NCBI GenBank assembly: GCA_019925095.2
Contig: CM034392.1
Coordinates: forward strand, 6,956,887-7,020,886
DNA from: Dendrolimus kikuchii
Lineage: Eukaryota; Arthropoda; Insecta; Lepidoptera; Lasiocampidae
Length of the DNA: 64,000 nucleotides
Direction of reading: 5' to 3'
Part shown: one piece after another, positions 22,272 through 32,075 of the stretch
Numbering within the stretch: position 1 is the stretch's first letter
How the letters are laid out: the number at the start of each line of letters is the position of its first letter
Position numbers and translations under genes: made by a program
The notes under the pieces: generated by a model
What the model was told of the DNA's origin: nothing
What the model saw: the letters and a program-made list of their open reading frames with translations, nothing else
Database searches by the model: none

Positions 22272-22445
22272 GGGTCGATTTTTAAATCATCAGATAACAG
22301 TTATCAGATGAATAAATTATAACCTGACCAAATTCAACAGTGAAACAATTCAACTGTTTTATTCATGCAACTGTCATTTTTTATTTTCCCATGTTGTGTT
22401 TTATTTTATAAATAACTTTTATCTGGTAATTGGAAAATCGAGCCT
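22272..22445. mobile_element. MITE, family K, copy 2
   Basis: GGGTCGATTTTTAAATCATC at the left and AATTGGAAAATCGAGCCT at the right form the TIRs. The interior AACAATTCAACTGTTTTATT is shared with the other copies. No clear duplicated border remains. Confidence 0.7.
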
Positions 22446-22767
22446 AAAATTATTATCTTTATTAATTCAGAGTCCTGATATCTACATAGAGTAATGGAAG
22501 AAGAAAATCTGGAGATAAATCGAGCTGTTTAGTAAAAAAAAATGCTTTTGTTTACCTCAAAGTAGTCCGAGAGCTAATTCTTGTTTAGTTCAATTTATAT
22601 TCATAGCCAATAATGAGTGAGACTCTGATAAAGTTAATCAAGAGAATAGACGTGATTTTGTTGGGATACCTCTGGGGACAAAATGCGAGTCGTCAGCGTT
22701 GTAAAAGTAAATCTGGCCGCTAGTTTTTAGGAACGTTAAACGGTTTTTTAGATAAGTTACATTTAAA
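22446..22767. other. Nothing recognised
   Basis: No motif or repeat partner was identified. Confidence 0.5.
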
Positions 22768-23170
22768 GTAGTTATTGAAGTGAAACTTCTTTAAAATCGT
22801 TGTAGGTAATTTGAAACTCGATGAAACGTAAAAGCGACAGTAAAAAGACATAAACACATAAATCTATAGGACTATGCTTGCGAGAGAATGAGATAGAATA
22901 CATTATATTTAATAATTTAAACACTGTGCTTACACAAATAGAGTTAGAAATGTTTTGATATTTTTCCTTAACATTTAAAATTTCGTGTTTTAAAGCTCAT
23001 ATATATTATAACGATGTAATATATGAAATATGACGTCACGAAATTTAGAATCCGTCGCACACCTTGTCACACTTTGTTTCATTTCTACTGCGTCTGAACT
23101 GCACACAAACACACACACTATTTTTTTAACTTTTTTTAGAGGTCCGTGAAAAAAAATCCACAGATAGTTA
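22768..23170 (-). repeat. Interspersed repeat family N, copy 2
   Basis: Its reverse complement matches 6703-7056, the repeat upstream of the Nos exon, over about 330 bp with scattered substitutions. It has no coding capacity. This copy carries extra bases around 23115-23150. It shows that the sequence next to the Nos exon is dispersed repeat rather than unique promoter DNA. Confidence 0.75.
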
Positions 23171-23241
23171 ATATAATAAATTTGTAGAGTAGTCGAGTTT
23201 GTACAATGAATTTTGTAACGGAGAAAAAATCAGGGAATCAG

Positions 23242-24030
23242 AAATTTAGGAGCCGATTCCAGAGCCACTTCGGGTCTAATTGTGAATATAAACCATTCCA
23301 ACCAACCATTCTATCCGTGCAGGAACGGAGAAAGAATACAATTTCCTGCGGCCGGGCGGCCTGTCGTAAGAGGCGACTTAACAACCCACAGCGAGGTGGT
23401 AGGGCATTTGCCCGACTGGAAGGCTACCACCCCTGGTCTAAAGTATGTCGCCATAACAACCTTGAGTTGTGTTCCGGCATTAGTAACCAGGTTCCAGTCT
23501 CCCTTAAGAGAGCAGCAGCGCATTTGTAGCAACTTTGGTGTTGCAAATGTCCATAGGCGATGGTAACCGCTTTCCATCAAGTGGGCCGTCTGCCTGTATG
23601 CTGATCTCCTGCAATAAAAAAAAAATTCCAGGACCCAGTCAAATACACACAAACTGTTCTATTTGATAATTCAAAAAGTAATTTATAGTTATTGAAGAAT
23701 ACGAAACGATTTTTTGGATAAGGATTAATACAAAAGTATGGATACCATGGTCTAATTTTGGTCGGAATTTTTTGTTCTATCATCAATAGTTTCCGCAGCG
23801 CCTGCGATGGAAGACATTTTATGGTTAATGTTTTTACCTTGGGTTACATCATTGCAGTTTTAGTAGATGTCCCTAATTTTTTCTAGTAATAAATATAGCA
23901 TATATTATTCAAGGATAATGTAGCATTCTAATAGGGAAAGAATTTTTGAAACCGGTCTAGTTGTTTTTGAGTTCATTCGTTATAAACATAAAAAAAATAC
24001 AAATCTTTCCTCTTTATAATAAAGTAATAA
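23242..24030 (-). mobile_element. Helitron-like element split by a SINE
   Basis: Sequence matching 14583-14920 is present in two parts. 23242-23300 (GATTCCAGAGCCACTTC, GGGTCTAATTGTGAATAT) and 23630-24030 (CAGGACCCAGTCAAAT, then GGATAATGTAGC, GAAAGAATTTTTGAAACCGG, ending near CTTTCCTCTTTATAAT) flank a family A copy. The order matches the uninterrupted relative, so the SINE inserted later. Confidence 0.65.
23313..23625 (+). mobile_element. SINE-like family A, full-length copy nested in Helitron-like element
   Basis: Runs from ATCCGTGCAGGAACGGAG to GCAATAAAAAAAAAA, almost identical to the copies at 36155 and 45111. Open frames inside it are consequences of its GC-rich sequence and are shared by all copies; they are not genes. 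Confidence 0.88.
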
Positions 24031-24635
24031 AAGGAATCGTGCTCCGGGACCATAAACTTAGGGTGTTTCTGCACTGAAATAATTACACATACATATTTTA
24101 TGTTTATATTGTATGATCTTCTTTCTGAACAATGGCTAACCATAAAAAGATCTACATCAGAACGCCAGCGAACTAAATCTAAAGTTGATATTTGACTCCT
24201 ATGGCTACGTTCCAGAAGGGACTTACAACGACCACGTCCACGACTGCGACTTTTCCTGTTCCAGTTGCTTGCGGACCTCATAATCATAAGCCCTAGTGGA
24301 ACGGATTATGGGGCGTTGATGTCATAAACGACGAAATACACAAATGTCATTGGTTGATTTGAAAATCGCGTCTTTTTCAATGTCAAGAAATAGAGAGAAT
24401 CAATGCTCTATGGTCAATGCCCACTTCGACCCACCTCTTGACATGGGTCGTTGTGTGCGCTGTGTGATCGAAAATGATAACGTCATTAGTGACGTCTTCG
24501 CCACGACCATAACGACCGCGCTCGCCTTGTGGATTGGCAGACGGAGTATTTTGGGCGTTGTGAGATACAAAAGGAACGCGTCCTATACTGTTTACGAGCG
24601 TTAATTTTACTTTTGACGTTTGCACGTCAATCAAG
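24031..24635. other. Unassigned; GC-richer at 24180-24610
   Basis: Open frames on both strands (24344-24604 plus, 24383-24679 minus) have no family I recognise. This region precedes a repeat (24636) that is also found at 51265, so it may be part of a larger element. Confidence 0.35.
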
Positions 24636-24812
24636 TTACATATTTCTTGATAGTAAAGCCGACATAAAACAAATGACATAATTGTCGTACTTTATTGTTG
24701 TGGTTGAGGTAATGTGATGGTCTGTGTGCGTCATGTAATGTGCTATTTATTAAACTATCGACGCTATACGTAAATAAATCGAAAGTAATCGATTTGAAAA
24801 AAGAAATTACTT
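24636..24812 (+). repeat. Interspersed repeat family H, copy 1
   Basis: Matches 51265-51432: CATATTTCTTGATAGTAAAG, ATGACATAATTGTCGTACTT, ATTAAACTATCGACGCTATA and AATCGAAAGTAATCGATT. Similarity is about 80% over 175 bp by eye. Class unknown. Confidence 0.75.
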
Positions 24813-24821
24813 TAATTAAAC

Positions 24822-24877
24822 GTGGACTTTCTCGGAGTGTCAATATGGGTTCATATTGACACTACGAGAGAGTCCAC
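24822..24877. repeat. 26 bp inverted repeat, 4 nt loop
   Basis: Arms GTGGACTTTCTCGGAGTGTC... and its complement differ at two of 26 positions. It lies 10 bp after repeat H and would fold into a long hairpin. Confidence 0.85.
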
Positions 24878-25190
24878 TCCTGCCGGAAATGGAAGGCGGC
24901 TATACATTCAAAGAGTTTCATCGTGTGGAACATTACTTTTATAAACCAACAAATAAATAATATGTATATATGTAAAATAGATAGAAATAAATGTGTAATA
25001 TAGAATATAGATTGAAGAATATAGAAAAGATTAGCAGAAGAGAACACTTGCAAAAAATAGCAAATAGATGCGAACTACCAAATAAATAAATAAAACAATA
25101 GTAATAAGGTCCATGGTAATGTTAAGGAATGTGAAACTAGGCCCCTATATTAAAAAATATGTATATTAATACCCCATAAATGTCTTACTT
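24878..25190. other. AT-rich, nothing recognised
   Basis: No supported feature was seen. Confidence 0.5.
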
Positions 25191-25193
25191 TTA

Positions 25194-25399
25194 CGGCCGC
25201 TTGCATAACGATCGCCTTTAAATAAAATTAGTTAATCATATTAAACTGCCTCAATACATTTTACACAAAACGTATTGACAGTTCTTTAAACATATTTAGC
25301 GGCAAATTTTGCGTTGTGCAAAACGCTAATTGTATTTAAGTGTGTTAAATACGTTTTGTGTTTCTTAAATAAATTTAAGCAACGTTATTCAAGCGGCCC
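25194..25399. mobile_element. PIF/Harbinger-type MITE with TTA duplication
   Basis: The ends CGGCCGCTTGCATAACG (left) and the reverse complement GGGCCGCTTGAATAACG (right) are TIRs with two mismatches. The flanks are TTA at 25191-25193 and TTA at 25400-25402, the 3 bp duplication of PIF/Harbinger elements. The body is 206 bp and non-coding, and contains ACACAAAACGTATTGACAG with a near-complementary partner. Confidence 0.75.
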
Positions 25400-25402
25400 T
25401 TA

Positions 25403-25998
25403 GACTGTGTACTAATATTTAAAGTATCTTTTGTGACATTGGTTAGTTTAAAAAAACCTTACCTTTTCAACAATGCACATCATTGACGATGCAATACCAT
25501 GCAACTCTAATGCATTTTGCAGCGTAGCAACGTCGGTTCCGTAAACTACGTATACTGTGTTACCGACCGTAGCTAGACTCAGAGGGATTCTATATAAAGG
25601 AATGTTACTTACGAGTAATTCAGAACTACTACGACTTTATAAGAATAATATACATTTTAAAGGTACTCAAGTGAGCATGAGATTTCTTTTAGATTTTCTG
25701 CTTCCTTGATTGTTTTATTTCTATTATTATCATATAAACTGGCGAAATAAACCTCTTTCGTACACTTGCCACTTGACCTATGATGGTCAACTATAACTTA
25801 AATTTAAATTATTCAACATCTCATTTTTAATATGTAAATCTATATAAATAAATACGAATCGTAGAAATGTATATACGCGCATAACTTGAGAACGACTTTA
25901 CAGATTTTGATGATTTTTTCTGTGTTTGAGTGGGTCCGCGGATGATGGGTGATTTATATTCACAATTGGATTCGGTAGGAGGCACTAAAATTGGGTCC
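25403..25998. other. AT-rich, nothing recognised
   Basis: No supported feature was seen. Confidence 0.5.
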
Positions 25999-26592
25999 GC
26001 TGCGTTTCCACGCTTGCCAAGGCTAGGCAAGCGTCCACAAGCACAAGCGTGTAAAGAGGGCGTTTGGCTTGGCTTGCGTGAGCTTGTGGACGCTTGTATT
26101 CGATCCGGGCTAGTGTCGGTTTTTGGACACAAATCAAAGGGCGCTTGCGACAAGCGCTTGCGATGCGTTCACACGTTGGCGCGCGCTTAGTAGCCGCATA
26201 TACATATACACCGGCACCGTTAAATTTTGAATACCGTAAATTTTTAGAAGGTTTTAGGTTCACCTTCTAAATTTTTATGAAGTAACCGAAATACCAATTA
26301 AACTGAAAAACTTATTAGTTACCGGGTACGATTTCTATGAATCTTTATCATCCACCATCTTCGTGGTCGTCGGGCTTTCCTTGCTTTTGTTTTACTTTGC
26401 TTGTATTTGAAATAAAAGTAGGTTAAACCAAACGTAATAGCCGATACAAGTTCGACGTCCGCCATGCTTGGATGTACGTAACACACTGACGGATTCACAA
26501 GCGTGTAAACGACTCCCAAATGCCAAGCGAGATTTGTGGACGCTTGGGGCTTGTGGACGCTTGCCGAGCCTTGGCAAGCGTGGAAACGCAGC
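25999..26592. mobile_element. 594 bp TIR element with repeated CAAGCG/CGCTTG motifs
   Basis: The left end GCTGCGTTTCCACGCTTGCC and the reverse complement of the right end match for about 45 bp with few differences. Both subterminal regions repeat the words GGCAAGCGTCCACAAGC and CAAGCGTG. Such subterminal arrays are typical transposase-binding regions, for example in hAT elements. No transposase ORF was seen, so it is non-autonomous. I could not define a target duplication. Confidence 0.72.
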
Positions 26593-27071
26593 ATGACAAA
26601 TTTAATGTAAATGTGGCGTGACACTAACCGGCGATTATCCCTGTCTACACCATATAACAATGCACCCAAGGACAAGCCCCGGCCAGTGTAGAACTATTGT
26701 GGGAAATGAGGACAAAAAGTACCGGGCTATTGGGGAGAACTGCTTGTGGTACTAGAGGTCTGGGAATATGGGGACTATGGCGTCTGCCCGTCGCAATGTT
26801 CAGGGAACATGGAAAAATGCCCCCAAAAAATGCCATAGAAGACAGGGGCAACATGGGTGTGAGTGGCTAAGGGGTGTAGAGAGGTGGGCTGCAGGTTCAC
26901 CGTAGCTACTTCTGACGTGATGCCATTTATCACTTCCACCCCTGGAGTTTGTGTCTTAGCTTTAGCGATCTCCACTCCGTGCCGGCCAGCTAAGGCAAGC
27001 ACGGAGGTGGGGGCCTTGCCTTGGCCCCCGGAGTCAGGTACGAGGTGTCGCTACACACCTAAGGCTTCGCC
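26593..27071. other. GC-rich unassigned block
   Basis: Open frames on both strands run through 26645-27002 (minus) and 26863-27132 (plus). It may be a retroelement untranslated region, since it has no stops in places and ends in a short tandem array. I recognise no protein and see no second copy. Confidence 0.35.
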
Positions 27072-27128
27072 ACAAAGCCCCCCAGCGGGTACAAAGCCCC
27101 CCTGCGGGTACAAAGCCCCCCTGCGGGT
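27072..27128. repeat. Three 19 bp tandem repeats
   Basis: The unit ACAAAGCCCCCCTGCGGGT is repeated exactly three times with one A/T difference in the first unit. It closes the GC-rich block. Retroelement UTRs often carry such arrays. Confidence 0.9.
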
Positions 27129-27675
27129 TTAATTATTATTCGTATTTTTATTATTATTATAACATATAAGAATGAACGGACTATTTGATTCCGCGGCGAC
27201 ACGCTAAACTGTATAGAAAACAGTAGCAATGACAGATAATATAAACTATAAGCTTTCGTAGTAATTTGAACAAAATCTAACTTGGTTAAATGTACTTGAA
27301 TACAATAACCCATGCAATGTTAGCTTCAATTAAAATAAAATTGAATACTACGTTTCAAAACTTCGAATAAAAAGCTGTGTTAAAAAAAATGCGTTCGGAA
27401 ACAGGTGTGCAAACATTATGTTATAAATACTTGTAACGTATTTGCGGTAGTTAGATAAACTTGCAGGGTTTATTTAGGACGTAAATGAGTGGGGGTTGGC
27501 AGCTCAATTTGTCAACGTGTAACTGTTGCTATGCGGGCCTAGCGCTGTCATCGATATGAGCCGTTGTCTATGTTTCAAAATGTAGTTGTATTGTTTAGAA
27601 ACGGTTAAACAGCTACCTTCATTAAATTAAACTCATAGTTTTCATAACAATATTTTATTGCTGGGATATTGTAAG
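27129..27675. other. AT-rich, nothing recognised
   Basis: No supported feature was seen. Confidence 0.5.
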
Positions 27676-27873
27676 GTAATTTGCCCGTCTGGATGGCTAC
27701 CACCCCTGGTCTAGAGTATGTCTAGAGCATTATTGGCCAAGTTCCAATTACCCTTTAGAAAGCAGCAGCGCATTTGTAGCACCTTTAGTGTTGTAAGTGT
27801 CCATAGGCGATGGTAACCGCTTTCCATTAGGTGGACCGTCAGTCTGTCCGATGAACTCTTGCAATAAAAAAAA
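27676..27873 (+). mobile_element. SINE-like family A, 5'-truncated with internal deletion
   Basis: Starts in the middle of the consensus (GGCTACCACCCCTGGTCTAG), lacks about 25 bp around 27715, and keeps the tail GCAATAAAAAAAAA. Confidence 0.8.
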
Positions 27874-27941
27874 ATCCCTTTGTCTTCGAGGATACTTCGC
27901 GTCTGCATTTTCTACTGCCTGTCATATAAGACTTCTATGGA

Positions 27942-28140
27942 ATTCTTAAAGTGAGACTGGAACCTGGATAGTAAGGCTGGAACACAATTCAAGGTTGTTA
28001 TGGCGGCAAACTCTAGACCAGGATAGTAGCAATCCAGACGGACAAATACTATACCATCTGGCTGTGGGTTGTTTTGTCGCCTCTTACGACAGGCCGCCCG
28101 GCCGCAGGAAATTGTATTCTTTCTCCGTTCTTGCAAGGAT
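27942..28140 (-). mobile_element. SINE-like family A, lacking the 3' tail
   Basis: Inverted relative to its neighbour at 27676-27873, with 70 bp between them. Its TTCTCCGTTCTTGCAAGGAT end is intact and the tail half is missing. Its 5' half and the neighbour's 3' half are mostly complementary parts of the consensus. This could reflect one element rearranged by inversion. Confidence 0.78.
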
Positions 28141-28671
28141 ACATATCTGCAATTTCTAGTTATTGGACCAATGATAATGTAAAAACTATCAGCTCATAAA
28201 CATCTCACTACTAAGACCTGCAACATTTCAAAGTTCCTGATTAAAACTGAATACCAAACTACTATTCAGAAGTATAAAAATTTGTTCTAGCTACCCATGA
28301 AATAAAGAAGAGAGATAAAAACATTTATATATCTATGAAATTATCATGTTAATTGTTGTAAGAGATCTTTCGAAGGAAAAAAAGTTAAAGCAGTCGTAAA
28401 AAGTTCCCCAGGAGCTCGAAGTGTTAACAAAGTTAAATAAATAATTTACATAATAAAATCGGATGCGTAAAAATATTCAGGATCGTAACTTGAAATATGG
28501 CTGCGGAATTGTTTTTTAAAAGGCTATAAAACAAAATGGATATGTCACAGTACAATAAAATTTATTACTTTCTGCGCACCTGTAAAGCTTTTTACGTATT
28601 GGATAGGATTTTATTATTAAAGGAACAGGGGCAGTTAGTTTAATGCAATATTTAAATATACTGTTGGTAGT
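28141..28671. other. AT-rich, nothing recognised
   Basis: No supported feature was seen. Confidence 0.5.
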
Positions 28672-28950
28672 TTGAACATTATTAAGGTTCTGTTGTCAAA
28701 GACTATACTTCTATAATCACAGATTTCGCCAAGGCTACGCTGTTAATTTGACTTTAACAATAAACAAAAGAGTATATATGGTGTGTGTGTGTCAAATACA
28801 TGGTAGTGTGTGTAATGTTTTTTGATTTAAAGTATTTTTTTACACGCTCCTTCTCTATATAAACTATAAGTTTGTGAAATTTCATACACCTCCGTCCGCG
28901 CAATTTTCGTAAAAAGGCGTACAAAGTTTTTGCTTCACGTATTAATGTAA
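28672..28950 (+). repeat. Interspersed repeat family E, copy 2
   Basis: Begins GTTTGAACATTATTAAGG, as does the copy at 35409, and ends at GCTTCACGTATTAATG. The common start defines one true element border. Confidence 0.8.
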
Positions 28951-29905
28951 TGATTACAATATGCCCATTGAGTATTTTATGTTAGTCATCATTTTGACAA
29001 TATTTTTAAGACAATATTTTTAGATAATGTAGCTACAGAACTCTATCTGTAGCTACTTTAGTAAAAAGGAAACCTCTATGAAATAGTAATAGCCGTCTAT
29101 TTGTCTGTTTTTGCATGTCACAGTCATTTTCTCAGAAAGAAGTAAGTTGGATGAAATGTAGTAAAAATAGTTGAAAATGGTCTAGTAAAACCGTGAAACA
29201 ACAAAAAGTCATAAATGGCTTCAATGTAACTGAGAGTTGTTGTAGTTGTTTGTTTAACTAATCATCTTTTATTTACTTTCCTTATATTCGAAACGAAAAG
29301 TCGAGTGTTTACCTCGGGTGAAAGATCTATTTAGGCACTTGAACTATGAACGCCTTCTCTACGCTCGTGCGCCAAACCATCTCGTGTCTAAATAGGTCGC
29401 TGTCATCCCTCGTCAAAGAATCTACTATTAATGGTATAGAATATTAAGTAAAAATATTTTTGTCTCTTAGAGGTACAAAAGGATTGTTATCAATATATAC
29501 ATGTACCGGGAAAGATATACAAAAATATTTTTAATGCAGGCAATGTGAACAATGGTTTGAAATGCTCGCATAAGCTTCAACAATGATGGTACTCTGAATT
29601 TTCCCTTTTTTAGGGATCCAAAAATAGAAATTAACAAAAGAATAACACAATGTACTCTTATTTTAATATACGCAGAAAGGTTGGGTAAATGTTGTTATTA
29701 TAATGCACATTAGTCCCTTCCGATGTTAAGTTTATAGCAAAATAGCCTTATTATGTATATTACCACATTATATGGCTATTTAAAGTATGTATGTGTTTGA
29801 TGTTACTTTCTATCGTGTAATGGTATTACAGATATTTTAACATTTACTAAACTGGTTTTGCTATACTAATATATGAAATTGTAGTATCTGTCTCATTGTC
29901 TGTGA
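28951..29905. other. Mostly nothing; one weak foldback
   Basis: At 29323-29402, GATCTATTTAGGCACTTGA and a near-complement at about 29385-29402 suggest a small foldback. Otherwise AT-rich with no supported feature. Confidence 0.4.
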
Positions 29906-29950
29906 TTTTTTTTATTGCAACGCTGCTGAATATGCAGACGGCCTGTAGGA
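29906..29950 (-). mobile_element. LINE/SINE family A 3' tail stub
   Basis: On minus it reads GGCCGTCTGCATATTCAGC, then GTTGCAATAAAAAAAA, only the last 45 bp of the family A or parent LINE tail. It is an extreme 5' truncation. Confidence 0.6.
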
Positions 29951-30461
29951 TATTGATGACTGGGATCTTCCGGATTCTTAAAATAATACAGACGTATCCA
30001 TCTTAAGTTCCTTTTATTGTGTACCATTAAAATTCAACATATTACGTAATAAAGCATCTGGCTAGACAAAGCATCGCGACTATACTACACAGAATATAAA
30101 GTTGCCATTTCTAAAACTAAAATAACTTACACCAACCCAACAGAATAAAGGGGCGAAGTTTAGACCACTTAACCTACTTACAGACTTCTAGTACATATTA
30201 CCATTGGACTGGTTGTTGCATATAAATCATAAACATATTTTTGTGTCAATTTGAAGCGCCACTTGCGGGAGTCTCTAGAACTGGAACAGTACTAAGACTT
30301 TTTATTTCATTGGGAATTTCGTTATCTGTGCCTTGACAGTCAGCACCAAAATGGCGATGATCAAATAGTCGCAAAATTAAAGCCACAGCAGCCTTGCCAG
30401 TGATAATAATATAAGACCCAAATTTTGCTATCAATTATAAAATCGCCAGAATAGTCGAAAA
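29951..30461. other. Nothing recognised
   Basis: A 62-codon minus frame (30246-30434) has no family features. Confidence 0.45.
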
Positions 30462-30505
30462 CTGGCGTCATAATGGTAGTTTTTGTACAGTGATTATGAC
30501 GCCAG
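30462..30505. repeat. Perfect 13 bp inverted repeat, 18 nt loop
   Basis: CTGGCGTCATAAT and its exact reverse complement flank an 18 nt spacer. Possibly a MITE core. Confidence 0.85.
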
Positions 30506-30616
30506 GGTCACCACGGTCTTCAAATGTTTTTTTTTTAATTTCTCCAATACAATGAGTTTATTATGCCAGAAGTGGAAGAAGACATTTTAGTGCTCAGCTC
30601 GAATTTTTACTTTTTT

Positions 30617-30928
30617 TTTATTGCAGGAGTTCAGCAGACAGGCAGACGACCCACTTGATGGAAAGCGGTTACCATCGCCTATAGACATTTGCAACACCAA
30701 TCGTGGTACAAATGCGCTGCTGCCCTCTTAAGGGAGACTAGAACCTGATCATTAATGCCGAAACACAACTCAAGGTTGTTATGGTGACATACTTTAGACC
30801 AGGGGTGGTAGCCATCCAGTCGGGCAAATGCCCTACCACCTGGATGTGGGTTGTTTTGTCGCCTCTTAAGACAGACCGCCTGGCCGAAGGAAATTGTATT
30901 CTTTCACCGTTCCTGCATGATTAAAAAA
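30617..30928 (-). mobile_element. SINE-like family A, full-length, minus
   Basis: The T-tract and TTGCAGGAGTTCAGCAGACA at the left and TTCACCGTTCCTGCATGATT at the right are both ends of the consensus. Several substitutions (e.g. GACAGACCGCCTGGCC) suggest moderate age. Confidence 0.85.
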
Positions 30929-31364
30929 AACCTCACAGAGAAAACATTTTATACATACCGCAATATTCTTTTATCCCTAATCAATAACTTTTGGGTGAAA
31001 AAATCCCAAATCTGGAGACTCTGCCAGTGGTCGACCATTCTGACGATATTGCAATAGTAGAATTGGGGCCCTGGTCAGCAACTAAACCTCATAGAGACAT
31101 AGAATTCACCTTTCTGCCTAATGTCATCCAAATATAAAACAAAACAATTTAAATTTGTTCCAGAATCATTCTTACAGCGAAACGAGATCAAAAGGCTGAT
31201 GGCATTATTTGTAATAAATTCCATTATCCTTCTGCCAATTAATTTCATCATCTGAGATTATGTCGTGATTAATTAATGAAATTTGACGAGATTCAACTTG
31301 AGTGCTTCAACTTTGTTTCGTAACGGATAGTCCCGGATTCAAAGGGATATGACAATATAATCTA
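30929..31364. other. Nothing recognised
   Basis: AT-rich with no supported feature. Confidence 0.5.
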
Positions 31365-32075
31365 CACTAATATGAGGTAAAGTTTGTGAGTTTGGATGCT
31401 CAGGATAATCTCCGGTATTACTGAACCGATTTTGAAAATTATTTCACCAATGGAAACCTACATTATTCCCAAGTGACATAGGCTATATTATTATATTAAG
31501 TCGTGGTAGCGTAATGGCCAGCGCACGCGTCCCAGCCCCAAAGGGCGCGGGTTCGATCCTGGCCGGAACGCATGCACCGCTTAGGCTGTTTTCTGACCTA
31601 ATGTGCATATTGTTACGATTACCACGTGCTAATAACGGTGAAGGAAAACATCGTGATGCAACCTGCACATCGAGATAACCGATGTGTCAAACCTGCCAAT
31701 CCGCCTTGGACAAGCGTGGCGGGTATACTGTCCGCGTTCCCCTATAGTGGGAGGTCCGAGCCCAGCAGTGGGACATTTATGGGCTGCTATTATTTATATT
31801 ATTATAGGCTATATTTGATTGTGATTAATATTTTTTTGTTAAATTTTTTAATGACCCCGGTGAAGGTTTTTTTAATGACACGGGAATGCCTGTCAAATAT
31901 GTATAAGCAATAACGTTCCACGCAAGAATTGCGCACATCCTCATACGAGGTGCTGCGAGTGTTTTTTGCGTTATGAATTTATTAACCTTGACATGTTTGT
32001 GTGCGTGGATGCGTGTGTGCGGGGTACATGTGTATTATTTAATTACGCTCAGTAAACTGGGCATGGGTCAGCTAG
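31365..32075 (+). mobile_element. Helitron-like element interrupted by a tRNA-headed SINE
   Basis: Begins TCTACACTAATATGAGG. It continues with TACTGAACCGATTTTGAAAA and CACCAATGGAAACCTACATT, typical lepidopteran Helitron phrases, and probably ends at GGGTCAGCTAG (about 32065-32075). A SINE sits at 31500-31803 inside it. The 3' half is long and diverged, so the right border is less certain than the left. Confidence 0.55.
31500..31803 (+). mobile_element. tRNA-derived SINE (family C), copy 1
   Basis: The head GTCGTGGTAGCGTAATGGCC contains a Pol III A-box-like element and GGGTTCGATCC a clear B box, about 45 bp apart, as in a tRNA-derived promoter. A tRNA-unrelated body follows, with CATCGTGATGCAACCTGCAC and GAGCCCAGCAGTGGGACATT, and an AT-rich tail. 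A 12 bp direct repeat, ATAGGCTATATT, flanks it at 31478-31489 and 31804-31815. This fits a target duplication with ten extra AT bases at the 5' side. Confidence 0.85.

Noticed and set aside
23206..23652. Several overlapping open frames on both strands
   Set aside because: All coincide with a family A insertion; the same peptides recur at 36.1, 45.1 and 60.3 kb.
25827..26675. Several frames over 26 kb
   Set aside because: They overlap the TIR element at 25999-26592 and owe their openness to its repeated CAAGCG words.
31500..31572. tRNA gene
   Set aside because: The A and B boxes are tRNA-like but no complete cloverleaf was evident and the unit continues into a SINE body repeated three times in the window.
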